This document shows positions 32,098 to 39,885 of a DNA stretch of 64,000 bases, in pieces (the first letter of the stretch is position 1; each line of letters opens with the position of its first letter). The stretch covers positions 1-64,000 of the forward strand of contig QHBT01000029.1 in assembly GCA_003244185.1 (NCBI GenBank), in the 5' to 3' direction. This DNA is from Candidatus Dormiibacter spiritus (GTDB taxonomy: Bacteria; Chloroflexota; Dormibacteria; Dormibacterales; Dormibacteraceae). The notes under the pieces are model-generated. The model ran no database searches. It was not told the DNA's origin and worked only from the letters and a program-made list of their open reading frames with translations. The position numbers and the translations under genes were made by a program.

Positions 32098-32948
32098 GCC
32101 GGAACCGCCGGCGCCTGTTCTTCAGCGCCGCGGCGCGAGGTGGGATCTGGCTGATGGCCGCGATCGCCTTGCTGCCGCTGGCGTTGGTCCTCCTCCATAC
32201 AGTGACCAACGGTCTGCCCGCTGCTTTGTCGGTCAACTTCTACACGCATGTGGAGCGGCCGGTGGGCATTCCGGGGGCTGGCGTCTCGCACGCGCTGACG
32301 GGGACTCTGGTGATGGTCGGCATCGCCTCGCTTTTGGCCATCCCCGTCGGCGTGGTCGGCGGCATCCATCTGGTCGAGTACGGCGGTGGTCAGCTGCCCC
32401 GGGGCATCCGGCTGGCGGCTGACGTGCTGGTCGGTACGCCCTCCATCGCTGTGGGTCTCTTCGTGTACGCCATCGCCGTCGCGCCCTTCCACCACTTCTC
32501 AGCGCTCAGCGGCGCCGTGGCGCTCGCAGTCCTCATGCTGCCGATTGTCCTGCGCACGACAGAATCGGCCATCGCACTGGTGCCCAATGGGATCCGGGAG
32601 GCGGGGCTGGCCCTGGGCCTGGCGCGCTGGCGGGTTGCCCTGCAGCTCATCCTGCCTGCCGCCGCCCCGGGCGTCCTGACCGGCTGCCTGCTGGCTGTGG
32701 CCAGGGCGGCGGGCGAGACGGCCCCGCTGCTCTTCACCGCCTTCGGCAACAAGTTCTACACGCTGGACCCGACGAGGGCGATGTCCGCCCTGCCGCTGAT
32801 CGTCTTCCACGACGCACTGACGCCCTATGAAGATCTGGTCCGACAGGCGTGGGGGGCCGCCCTGCTGCTCGTCGCGCTGACGCTCTTCACCAACGTGCTG
32901 AGCCGGCTGGCGTTGCGCCGCCAGATAGCGCTGGCCGGCGGCCAGTGA
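32094..32948 (+). CDS. pstA: Phosphate ABC transporter permease PstA
   Basis: 284 residues from GTG 32094, overlapping the pstC stop. Six membrane helices are predicted. GGIHLVEYGGGQLPRGIRLAADVLVGTPSIAVGLF is the characteristic PstA segment, and the EAA loop reads SAIALVPNGIREAGLALGLARWR. It pairs with PstC. It is the last Pst gene; the aromatic leader promoter begins only 15 bases after its stop. Confidence 0.95.
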   Translation: MSRNRRRLFFSAAARGGIWLMAAIALLPLALVLLHTVTNGLPAALSVNFYTHVERPVGIPGAGVSHALTGTLVMVGIASLLAIPVGVVGGIHLVEYGGGQLPRGIRLAADVLVGTPSIAVGLFVYAIAVAPFHHFSALSGAVALAVLMLPIVLRTTESAIALVPNGIREAGLALGLARWRVALQLILPAAAPGVLTGCLLAVARAAGETAPLLFTAFGNKFYTLDPTRAMSALPLIVFHDALTPYEDLVRQAWGAALLLVALTLFTNVLSRLALRRQIALAGGQ

Positions 32949-32963
32949 CGCGGGACTTGGTGC

Positions 32964-32969
32964 TACGAT
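32964..32969 (+). promoter_or_regulatory. Extended -10 box of the aroF leader transcript
   Basis: TACGAT with TGC upstream. The leader GTG follows ten bases later at 32980, so transcription would start at or within a few bases of it. No -35 match is visible. Confidence 0.45.
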
Positions 32970-32979
32970 CACACGCAAC

Positions 32980-33057
32980 GTGATCTGCGCAGCGAGCGTC
33001 TGGAGCTATTGGTACTCGTTTACGGAGCCGGCGGGAAGCCGGAGCCGGACGAGCTAG
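32980..33057 (+). CDS. Aromatic-amino-acid leader peptide of the DAHP synthase gene
   Basis: 25 codons from GTG 32980 to TAG 33055-33057. Codons 8-14 read WSYWYSF: two Trp, two Tyr and one Phe in seven residues, in a genome region where TGG, TAT and TTT are rare. The remainder is Ser/Arg/Gly/Pro-rich. No Shine-Dalgarno is present, but a -10 box lies ten bases upstream, so it is probably translated leaderless. Position just ahead of a DAHP synthase, the first enzyme of Trp/Tyr/Phe synthesis, and overlap of its end with a pairing RNA segment make a sensing role likely. Being too short for homology, it rests on composition, position and RNA structure. Confidence 0.72.
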   Translation: MICAASVWSYWYSFTEPAGSRSRTS

Positions 33058-33125
33058 CTCACCCTCGTCTCCGCTCCCCCGCCGGCACCGGCGTGCTGCA
33101 GGTGGGAGATCAGCGAGGAGACGAG
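33027..33125 (+). promoter_or_regulatory. Attenuator: alternative RNA stems controlling the aroF ribosome-binding site
   Basis: Segment 1 GACGAG (33048-33053), at the end of the leader ORF, pairs with segment 2 CTCGTC (33064-33069). Segment 2 extended, CTCGTCTCC (33064-33072), pairs perfectly with segment 3 GGAGACGAG (33117-33125). Segment 3 contains part of the GAGGAG ribosome-binding site of aroF (33115-33120). The pairings exclude each other. An extra long stem GCCGGCGGG (33027-33035) with CCCGCCGGC (33078-33086) competes with a local hairpin at 33080-33093. Ribosome stalling on the aromatic codons would leave segment 1 free and expose the RBS; a ribosome at the TAG would cover segment 1 and let 2:3 form. 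The mechanism is inferred. Confidence 0.62.
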
Positions 33126-33129
33126 ACAG

Positions 33130-33921
33130 TTGTTACAGATAAGCGAAGCCAACCCTCACATCCGTCGCCTCGTGCGCATCGGCAGCATGGTGGTTGGCGG
33201 CAGCCGGCCTGTGATCATCGCCGGACCGTGCGCGGTGGAACCCGCCTATGTCGAGCAGGCGATGTCCTGCGCCGGGGCTGGCATCGACGCGCTTCGCGCC
33301 TGCCTCTTCAAGCCCCGCACCCACCCTGATAGCTTCCAGGGCCTGGGCGCCGCGGCGCTGCCCCTGCTGGCAGAAGTCCGCCAGCGGACCGGCCTGCCGC
33401 TCATCTCGGAGGTCCTGGCGGTGGAGGACGCAGAGGCATTGGGCGAGAGCGTTGACGGCTTCCAGGTCGGAGCCCGCAGCATGCACAACGTCCGGCTGCT
33501 GGAAGCCCTGGGTGAGCTTGGCCGCCCGGTTCTCCTGAAGCGTGGTCTCGCCGCCACCATTGACGAGTGGATCGCCGCGTCCGAGTACATCCGTCGCCGC
33601 GGCAACGATGAGGTGGTGCTGTGCGAGCGCGGCATTCGCACCTTTGAGCCGCGGACGCGTAACACGCTGGATTTGAACGCGGTGCTCATCGCCCGGGAGC
33701 TGACAGACCTCCCCGTGATCGTCGATCCCAGTCACGCCGCCGGCAATCGAGATTGGGTGCCGGCTTTGGCCAGGGCGGCTCTCGCGGTGGGTGCCGACGG
33801 TCTCCTGGTCGAGGCGCATCCGGCGCCGGCGCTGGCCTGGACGGATTCGGCGCAGGCCATTGACGTGGCAGAGTTGACCGAGCTGGTGATCGCCACCGTG
33901 GTGGCGGCGGCTGGGCGCTGA
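33130..33921 (+). CDS. aroF: 3-deoxy-7-phosphoheptulonate (DAHP) synthase, type I beta, core-only
   Basis: 263 residues from TTG 33130, with GAGGAG nine bases upstream. Family motifs: IIAGPCAVEP (about 30-38), KPRTHPDSFQGLG, VGARSMHNVRLLE, LLKRGLAATIDEW, CERGIRTFEPRTRNTLDL and VDPSHAAGNRDWV, with metal and PEP/E4P ligands in place. The enzyme condenses PEP with erythrose 4-phosphate to begin the shikimate pathway. There is no N-terminal ferredoxin-like or C-terminal chorismate-mutase-like regulatory domain, so no feedback site is evident. That fits control at the level of expression by the leader in front. Confidence 0.95.
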   Translation: MLQISEANPHIRRLVRIGSMVVGGSRPVIIAGPCAVEPAYVEQAMSCAGAGIDALRACLFKPRTHPDSFQGLGAAALPLLAEVRQRTGLPLISEVLAVEDAEALGESVDGFQVGARSMHNVRLLEALGELGRPVLLKRGLAATIDEWIAASEYIRRRGNDEVVLCERGIRTFEPRTRNTLDLNAVLIARELTDLPVIVDPSHAAGNRDWVPALARAALAVGADGLLVEAHPAPALAWTDSAQAIDVAELTELVIATVVAAAGR

Positions 33922-33949
33922 TCGCGGGACTGGCGCCAGCGGCCGAGCG

Positions 33950-35143
33950 TCAGCCGCAGCGCGTCAGGCTCAGCCCGTCCGTCTGGGCCCCGTGCTTTCT
34001 GGCCCAGGTCGCCAGCATCCGCTGCAGGCTCGCGGCGCCCTGGTCATCCCGGCTCGCGTAGCTGAGCCGCATGCAGTACTGAGCGCCGCTCGTCCAGGCG
34101 ACGTAGCTGTCTCCGCCCCAGCCGCTGGTCGCGGCCTGCAGATCGCCCGGGCTCACCCCGGGGTTACCGTAGAGGTCGTTCAGCATCAGGTTGAGACCGA
34201 ACTCGCCCCAGACGCCCTTGTCGAAGATGGGACCGTCGGCCCCCGGCTCCCCCACCGGCTTGGGCGCCTCGCCGCCCAAAAAGCGATCGGGATGAATCAC
34301 CAGCGCCGAGGCTTGAGGTGGGGTACGGAAAGCTTGGTCCAGCGCTGACTGACCCTGGCTGCCGCGCAGCGCCACGACAAACCGCGGGCCCACGCTGTAG
34401 GGGAAGCTCAGAATCCTGATGAGCACAGGGGGGACATCGGCTGGAACGCCGCCACCGCTCTGCGAGTCAATCTCACTTTTCTCAGCTGGGGACAGGCTGG
34501 CGATGTAGGCGTTCTCCACCGATACAGCGTCGCCTTCGACCAGCGCCGAATACGCCTCACCCTGGTCCTCGGTGAGGTTCTTCTGGTGCGCCTGCAGATC
34601 GAACCACTGGTCCTGCAGCGCGTGGGTCAGCTCGTGCACCACCACATGCCTGACCGCCGCGCTGGCGGTGTCGCCGCGCACCACCAATTCCTTGGTAGCA
34701 GGGTCGTAGTAGCCGATCACCGCGCCGCTGAGCAGCGCCTCCTCGGCCTTCTCGACATCGACCCCCGGCTGGACGAGATCCAGCGCGCGAAGCAGCTTCG
34801 CCTCGCGGTCCAAGTCAGCGTGATCTTTGGCCTGGAGCTCGGCGATGCGCTGAGCGAAAGCCGCGTCACTCAGATGGTTGACCTTGACCGGCAGCATGAA
34901 CGAGAGCCCCCGGTGCGCCTCCACGAACCGCTCAGCTTCAGGAACGAAGGCCTCGATGCTTCCTGGCGGCCGGGCCGGCGCAGAGGAGGGTGAGATTGTG
35001 ATCGACGGCCTTACTGAGGGTGAAGCGGCCACCCGCCGGTGGGGCAGCAGGCTGGTGAGCTGCTTTCCGCCGGGCGGCGCACAGGCCGCCAGGAGGAGCG
35101 CGACGACGATCGCGCTTAGAGGCCGGAAGATGGTCATACGCAT
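33950..35143 (-). CDS. Lipoprotein with HExxH zinc-metallopeptidase signature
   Basis: 397 residues. The lipoprotein signal ends at LLLAAC (Cys about 21). A Ser/Pro/Ala-rich linker follows to about residue 65. The zincin motif VVVHELTHALQDQWFDL (about residues 167-183) is followed about 30 residues later by EDQGEAYSALVEGDAVSVE, which offers a third Glu ligand. The rest is uncharacterised; two late Cys (AQYCMRL and the C-terminal RCG) may pair. The protein is predicted to be an anchored, extracytoplasmic protease. Its substrate is unknown. It is convergent with aroF, 28 bases away, and not in an obvious operon. Confidence 0.75.
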   Translation of the reverse strand: MRMTIFRPLSAIVVALLLAACAPPGGKQLTSLLPHRRVAASPSVRPSITISPSSAPARPPGSIEAFVPEAERFVEAHRGLSFMLPVKVNHLSDAAFAQRIAELQAKDHADLDREAKLLRALDLVQPGVDVEKAEEALLSGAVIGYYDPATKELVVRGDTASAAVRHVVVHELTHALQDQWFDLQAHQKNLTEDQGEAYSALVEGDAVSVENAYIASLSPAEKSEIDSQSGGGVPADVPPVLIRILSFPYSVGPRFVVALRGSQGQSALDQAFRTPPQASALVIHPDRFLGGEAPKPVGEPGADGPIFDKGVWGEFGLNLMLNDLYGNPGVSPGDLQAATSGWGGDSYVAWTSGAQYCMRLSYASRDDQGAASLQRMLATWARKHGAQTDGLSLTRCG

Positions 35144-35204
35144 CGCCGCCTGCCAGGATAGCCGCCGCCGGGTTGCCCAACCGGGGGATGGACGGCCTGG
35201 AGGC

Positions 35205-36215
35205 TCAGCCCCGGCCGCGGCTCAGGCGCTGGCGCAGGGTCGGCAGGAGGCCCGCCGGCAGGAAGAGCATCACCAGGACCATCACGCCGCCGTAGGCGGC
35301 GTAGCTCAAGATGGCTGGCGCTTGCCTCGGCAGCCCAGGCTGGCTGGCCGCCGCCTGCAGAACCTGGACCAGAAGCACTATGACCGCAGCGCCCAAGACA
35401 GCTCCCCACACCTCGCCCAGGCCACCCAGGGTAGCCATCACAATGAACTGGATCGAGAGCAGGATCGGGAAGGAGCCGGGCGAGAGGTATTCCAGGAAGA
35501 AAGCGTAGACGCCGCCCGCGAGACCTGCATAGGCCGCCGAGATGGTGAAGACCTTCAGTTTGTCGGCCCCAACTGCCACGCCGGAGGCGGCGGCGCCGAT
35601 CTCGCTGGTGGCCAAGGCCCGCAGGCCACGACCCGGTCGCGACCGCACCAGGTTCCGGGTCAGGACGATGACCAGGGCCGCCACCAGCCAGCCGACGTAG
35701 CAGTAGACGAGTGGCGAATTGAGGTCGAGCTCTGAGTCCTGGCCCTGGTTCAGCACCGGCAGGAGTGGCGGAATGCCGCCCAGCCCAATGTCACCCCCTG
35801 TGATGCCGCGCGCCTCGGCCAGGATGGTGAGCACTATCAGCTGAAAGGCAAGCGTCGCAAAGGCCAGATAGTGGCCGCGTAGGCGCAGCACCGGGACGCC
35901 GATCAGGGTGGCCACCACTGCCGAGCCCACCGGTGCCGCGGCGAGCGCCAGCAGCTGGGGCAGGCCGTGCTTGGCCAGTAGGCCGGCGGTGTAGGCGCCG
36001 AGCGCGTAGAAGGCGGCCTGACCGAGAGAGATCTGCCCGGCCAGCCCCATCAGCAGCGAGAGCCCAACCGTGACGACAACGTAGAGCGTGAAGAGCACGA
36101 ACACTGTCTGCTTGCCCGAGTCGAGCAGCGGCGGCAGCAGCAGCGAGGCCAGGGCGACGCCGGCGATCAGCACCGATGACGGTCTCAGGAACCTCGATCG
36201 CAGCACTGTGGTCAT
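35205..36215 (-). CDS. livM: Branched-chain amino acid ABC transporter permease LivM
   Basis: 336 residues with about nine hydrophobic segments. LSLLMGLAGQISLGQAAFYALGAY (about 53-76), LRLRGHYLAFATLAFQL and LEYLSPGSFPILLSIQFIVMATLGG are diagnostic for LivM-type permeases. It is the fifth gene of the minus-strand run livK-livG-livF-livH-livM. Substrates of this family include branched-chain amino acids, urea and other small amides, so the solute is not fixed. Confidence 0.95.
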   Translation of the reverse strand: MTTVLRSRFLRPSSVLIAGVALASLLLPPLLDSGKQTVFVLFTLYVVVTVGLSLLMGLAGQISLGQAAFYALGAYTAGLLAKHGLPQLLALAAAPVGSAVVATLIGVPVLRLRGHYLAFATLAFQLIVLTILAEARGITGGDIGLGGIPPLLPVLNQGQDSELDLNSPLVYCYVGWLVAALVIVLTRNLVRSRPGRGLRALATSEIGAAASGVAVGADKLKVFTISAAYAGLAGGVYAFFLEYLSPGSFPILLSIQFIVMATLGGLGEVWGAVLGAAVIVLLVQVLQAAASQPGLPRQAPAILSYAAYGGVMVLVMLFLPAGLLPTLRQRLSRGRG

Positions 36216-36225
36216 GAGCCGCGCC

Positions 36226-37074
36226 TCAGTCCGCCTGAGCCCGGCGGCTTGCCTGCCAGACGAGGATGCCCACGATCAGCACCAGCGACACTCCCTTCTG
36301 GTAGGACGCATGTGAGTAACCGGCCACCAGGGCCTCCGCCACGCCGATGACGAGACCGCCGACGAGCGCCGCGCCGGGCCGTTGCAGGCCGCCGAAGATC
36401 GCCGCCGCGAAGCCGTTCACCGCCAGGTCCACGTCGGAATCGAATGTCAGCGAGCGCAGCGGCAGCAGCAGGACCCCCGCCAGACCTCCGAGCAGCCCAC
36501 CCACAGCGAAGGCGGCGATGCCCACGCGTGTGACGTTGATGCCCGCCAGCCTCGCCGCGTAGGCGTTGGAGGCGCAGGCTGTGAAGATCTTGCCCAGGTA
36601 GGTGCGGTTGAAGAACAGCAGCAGGGCGGCAAAGCTGACCACAGCGCCGGCCACTATCAGCAGGTACTGGCGCTGCAGCGTCAGCCCGGCCAGGCTGAAC
36701 ACTCCCGGAACACCTTCGAACTGGAGCGGCTGGTCGCCCCAGATCGCGACCTCGACGGCATAGAAGAGGAAGCCGAGACCGATGGTGATGATGAGCGAGG
36801 CCAGAAGCGGCGTCCCCCGGCGGCCGATGCTGATGACGCCGACCACCCCCCCGGCCGCGGTCGCCAGGAGAACTGCAAGCAGCTCCGAGACGCCGTGCGG
36901 CAGGCCCGCGCGCAGCGCGGAGAAGGTCACATAACCCGCCAGGATGGCAAATCCGCCCTGGGCGAAGTTGACCACCCCTGTCACGCGGTGGATGGTCACG
37001 AAACCAGTCGCCACCAGGGCGAAGGCGCAGCCGGTGGCGATACCGCTGATCAGGTACTGGAGGAGCGCGCTCAC
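36226..37074 (-). CDS. livH: Branched-chain amino acid ABC transporter permease LivH
   Basis: 282 residues with about eight hydrophobic segments. YLISGIATGCAFALVATGFVTIHRVTGVVNFAQGGFAILAGY at the N-terminus is the LivH signature, and AVGGLLGGLAGVL and FAAAIFGGLQRPGAALVGGLVIGVAEAL are further family segments. The start overlaps the livF stop by four bases. Forms the membrane channel with LivM. Confidence 0.95.
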   Translation of the reverse strand: MSALLQYLISGIATGCAFALVATGFVTIHRVTGVVNFAQGGFAILAGYVTFSALRAGLPHGVSELLAVLLATAAGGVVGVISIGRRGTPLLASLIITIGLGFLFYAVEVAIWGDQPLQFEGVPGVFSLAGLTLQRQYLLIVAGAVVSFAALLLFFNRTYLGKIFTACASNAYAARLAGINVTRVGIAAFAVGGLLGGLAGVLLLPLRSLTFDSDVDLAVNGFAAAIFGGLQRPGAALVGGLVIGVAEALVAGYSHASYQKGVSLVLIVGILVWQASRRAQAD

Positions 37075-37781
37075 GCCTCAGCGTCCTCACCGCCGGATGC
37101 CACTGGCACCGGCTCCGGCGCTCCGCCCAGGTAGGCGGCCTGCACCGCCGCACTCGAGGCGAGCTCCTCGGCGGACCCGCTGAGGACTATTTGGCCGGCT
37201 TCCAGCACGTATGCGCGGGGACAGAGCTCCAGAGCCAGGCGGACGTTCTGCTCGACCAGCAGAATCGCAGTCGCCCTTTCGCGGTTGAGCGAGCGCAGGT
37301 ACTGGGCGAGAGAGTCAACCACCAGCGGCGCCAGGCCCAGCGAGAGTTCGTCGATGGCCAGCAGATCAGGCGTGGACATCAGCGCTCGGCCAACCGCCAC
37401 CATCTGCTGCTCTCCGCCCGACAGCGTGCCGGCGATGCGACCGCGCAGCTCGCGCAGGCGGGGCAGCAGCTCGTAGACCGCCGCTGGATCGCGCTGCCTG
37501 ACCGACCAGGCGCCGATGCGGAGGTTGTCCTCCACGCTCATGTCGGCAAAGAGCTGCCGGCCCTCCGGCACCTGGGTGACGCGCCCAGAGAGCTGGATCC
37601 GGCCGGCCGCGGGCCGGATCACCCCGCTGATGGCGTTCAGCAGAGTGGTTTTGCCGGCGCCGTTCGGTCCGACCAGGGCCACCATCTCGCCCCGAGCGAC
37701 CTGCAGGCTGACGTCAGCCAGCGCCACCGCTGCGCCATAGCGGACAGTCAGGCCCCGGACCTCCAGGAGCGCCTCAGCCAC
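37071..37781 (-). CDS. livF: Branched-chain amino acid ABC transporter ATPase LivF
   Basis: 236 residues. Walker A GPNGAGKTT (about 38-46), Q-loop TQVPEGRQLFADM typical of LivF, signature LSGGEQQMVAVGRALM, Walker B LLAIDELSLGLAP and a degenerate switch region VEQNVRLAL. In LivF the Walker B residue pair is normally DE, and here it is IDE, so catalysis should be normal. It overlaps livG by eight bases and livH by four. Confidence 0.95.
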   Translation of the reverse strand: MAEALLEVRGLTVRYGAAVALADVSLQVARGEMVALVGPNGAGKTTLLNAISGVIRPAAGRIQLSGRVTQVPEGRQLFADMSVEDNLRIGAWSVRQRDPAAVYELLPRLRELRGRIAGTLSGGEQQMVAVGRALMSTPDLLAIDELSLGLAPLVVDSLAQYLRSLNRERATAILLVEQNVRLALELCPRAYVLEAGQIVLSGSAEELASSAAVQAAYLGGAPEPVPVASGGEDAEA

Positions 37782-38556
37782 CGCTGGCCACGCTCTTGGT
37801 CTCGGCCGCCCGGCCCAGGTAGGCGGCGATCACCGCCGGATCCTGGCGGATCTGCGCGGGCTCTCCCTCCGCTATGACACTGCCGCGATCCATGACGGTT
37901 ATGCGGTTTGCCAGCCGGGTGACGAAGGCGACGTCGTGCTCGACCAGCAGCATGGTCAGCCCTTCCGCTCGCAACTCCTCGATCAGCCGGGCGAGCGCCT
38001 CCCTCTCCCCACTGCGCAGACCGCTGGCCGGCTCGTCCAAGAGCAGCAGCGTCGGTTCAGAGCAGAGTGCCCGCGCCACCTGAACCGCCCGCTGCTGGCC
38101 CAACGGCAGCGATTGGGCGGCCGTGCCGGAGAGATGGGCCAGGCCCGCCCGGACCAGGGCCTGTTCGGCGCGCCGCCGGATGAGCGGTTCCTCACGCCGG
38201 TGCCTGGGCAGCCGGAGAGCGGCTTCGACGAAACCGTGGTGGGTGCTCGCATGCGCGCCCACCATGACGTTCTCCAGCACCGTCATGCCGCGAAAGAGGC
38301 GCACCGACTGGAAGACGATGGCGGTGCCCAGGCGGGCGCGGGCCTCGGGGCTCAACCCGTCCAGGTTCCGCCCCTCCAGCGCCACAGTGCCGCTGTCGGG
38401 CCTCAGCAGTCCCGCGATCAGGTTGAACAACGTCGACTTGCCGGCGCCGTTGGGGCCTATCACCGCATGCAGGGCCCCGCGCGCCACTGCCAGCGAGACG
38501 CCGTTCACAGCTACCACGCCACCGAAGCGGCGGGTCAGGTCACTGGCGCTGAGCAT
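37774..38556 (-). CDS. livG: Branched-chain amino acid ABC transporter ATPase LivG
   Basis: 260 residues. Walker A GPNGAGKST (about 34-42), the LivG-type segment TAIVFQSVRLFRGMTVLENVMVGAH, signature SLPLGQQRAVQVARAL, in which the usual LSGGQ is LPLGQ, Walker B LLLLDEPASGL and switch His VEHDVAFV. The altered signature is common in LivG. It sits between livK and livF in the same direction. Confidence 0.95.
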   Translation of the reverse strand: MLSASDLTRRFGGVVAVNGVSLAVARGALHAVIGPNGAGKSTLFNLIAGLLRPDSGTVALEGRNLDGLSPEARARLGTAIVFQSVRLFRGMTVLENVMVGAHASTHHGFVEAALRLPRHRREEPLIRRRAEQALVRAGLAHLSGTAAQSLPLGQQRAVQVARALCSEPTLLLLDEPASGLRSGEREALARLIEELRAEGLTMLLVEHDVAFVTRLANRITVMDRGSVIAEGEPAQIRQDPAVIAAYLGRAAETKSVASGG

Positions 38557-38595
38557 TGTTTGGCTGGGCGGAATCAGGCTGCGCCCGCCGGGCTG

Positions 38596-39801
38596 CTATT
38601 TGAGCTTGCTGAACTGCTGGTTGGCGTAGTCGGTGGGGACCAACGCGTTTCCTCTGACCACTCCGATCTCGACATAGTCCACAGTGATCCCTGAGTGGTC
38701 GGACTTGCTCATCTTGTAGGTGCCCTGCGGCGTCTGCAAATTGGCCGACTCCAATCCGGCGAGTATCTCTGAGGTCGTCGTGCCCTTGCGCTTCATGGCA
38801 TCGGCCAGGAGCTGAACTCCGATGTAGCCGTCGAAGGCGAACTGCGGCGGGTAGCCCGAATTGCTCTGGGCGTACTTGTCGGCCATCTTCTTGGCCAGCT
38901 TCTTGGCGCCGACGTTGTCGGGCAGCGACTGACCCATCACACCGATCTGAGCTGGCACTATCACACCCTCCGAGGCGGGACCCGTCGCATTGGGGCCGAA
39001 GTACAGTGGGGTCGCCTGCGCATGGCTGAAGATGAGCGGCAGCTTCAAGCCCAGGTTCTTGTAGGCCTTGGTGATGCCCACCGCCGGGCCGCCGGTGACC
39101 CAGACCAGCAGCGCCTGCGAGTCAGAGGCCCTGAGCTTGGTGAAGAGCGGTGAGAAGTCCTTAGTGTCGCGGGCGCTGAAGGGCTCGTCGTCGGCGATCG
39201 TGATGCCGTTCTTGGCGGCGAGAGTCTTGGTGGCCTGATAGCCGCTGGTGGCGAAGGCGTTGTCGCTGGCGTACCAGAGGCCGAGCTTCGTCAGCTTCTG
39301 ATCCTTCAGGTAGCGGACGACGCGATCGGCGGTGACGCTGGCTTTGGCGGGCGTCATGAAGAGGTTGGGGTTGACTGGCTCCACTATCGTGTCCGAGGCG
39401 GCCAGCGAGACGACTGGTACCTTCTTCGACTGCAGCGGCCCCTGCTTGATGGCGAGAACCGCGTCAGATAGGACTGGACCGAGTACCGCTGTCACCTTCT
39501 CGTCGCTGAACGTGTTGAAGGCGATCACGGCTTGAGCGGGATCAGTCCTGTCGTCCTGATAGATGACCTGCAGCTTGCGGCCGTTGATGCCGCCGGAGCT
39601 GTTCACCTCATCGACGGCTATGTCGATGCCTGCCTTGTTCGCGGTACCCAGCGTCTGATAGGCGCCCGACAGTGAGGTGATGACGCCCAGCTTGATGGGC
39701 GAGGTGTCCGTCGAGGTGGAGCTCTGTCCACCGCTTCCGCCGCAGGCGGCGAGAACGAGAGCCAGGCCGGCGCCCAGAATGCGGAAGGTCCCTAACTTCA
39801 T
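38596..39801 (-). CDS. livK: Branched-chain amino acid ABC transporter substrate-binding lipoprotein
   Basis: 401 residues from ATG 39801, with AGGAGG upstream. The lipoprotein signal ends LVLAACGGS (Cys about 20). The type I periplasmic binding fold begins PIKLGVITSLSGAYQTLGTANKAGIDIAVDEVN, with GRKLQVIYQDDRTDP and AVLGPVLSDAVLAI following, all typical of Leu/Ile/Val-binding proteins. It is the first gene of a complete Liv transporter set. The ligand could be an amino acid, urea or an amide. Confidence 0.93.
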   Translation of the reverse strand: MKLGTFRILGAGLALVLAACGGSGGQSSTSTDTSPIKLGVITSLSGAYQTLGTANKAGIDIAVDEVNSSGGINGRKLQVIYQDDRTDPAQAVIAFNTFSDEKVTAVLGPVLSDAVLAIKQGPLQSKKVPVVSLAASDTIVEPVNPNLFMTPAKASVTADRVVRYLKDQKLTKLGLWYASDNAFATSGYQATKTLAAKNGITIADDEPFSARDTKDFSPLFTKLRASDSQALLVWVTGGPAVGITKAYKNLGLKLPLIFSHAQATPLYFGPNATGPASEGVIVPAQIGVMGQSLPDNVGAKKLAKKMADKYAQSNSGYPPQFAFDGYIGVQLLADAMKRKGTTTSEILAGLESANLQTPQGTYKMSKSDHSGITVDYVEIGVVRGNALVPTDYANQQFSKLK

Positions 39802-39885
39802 GTCGCCATCTTGCCTCCTGGAGGCAGGGACGCGCAACCGAGGAATGGGACTCCCCTCACCGGACCCAGGGGGGCGCAGGTCCGC

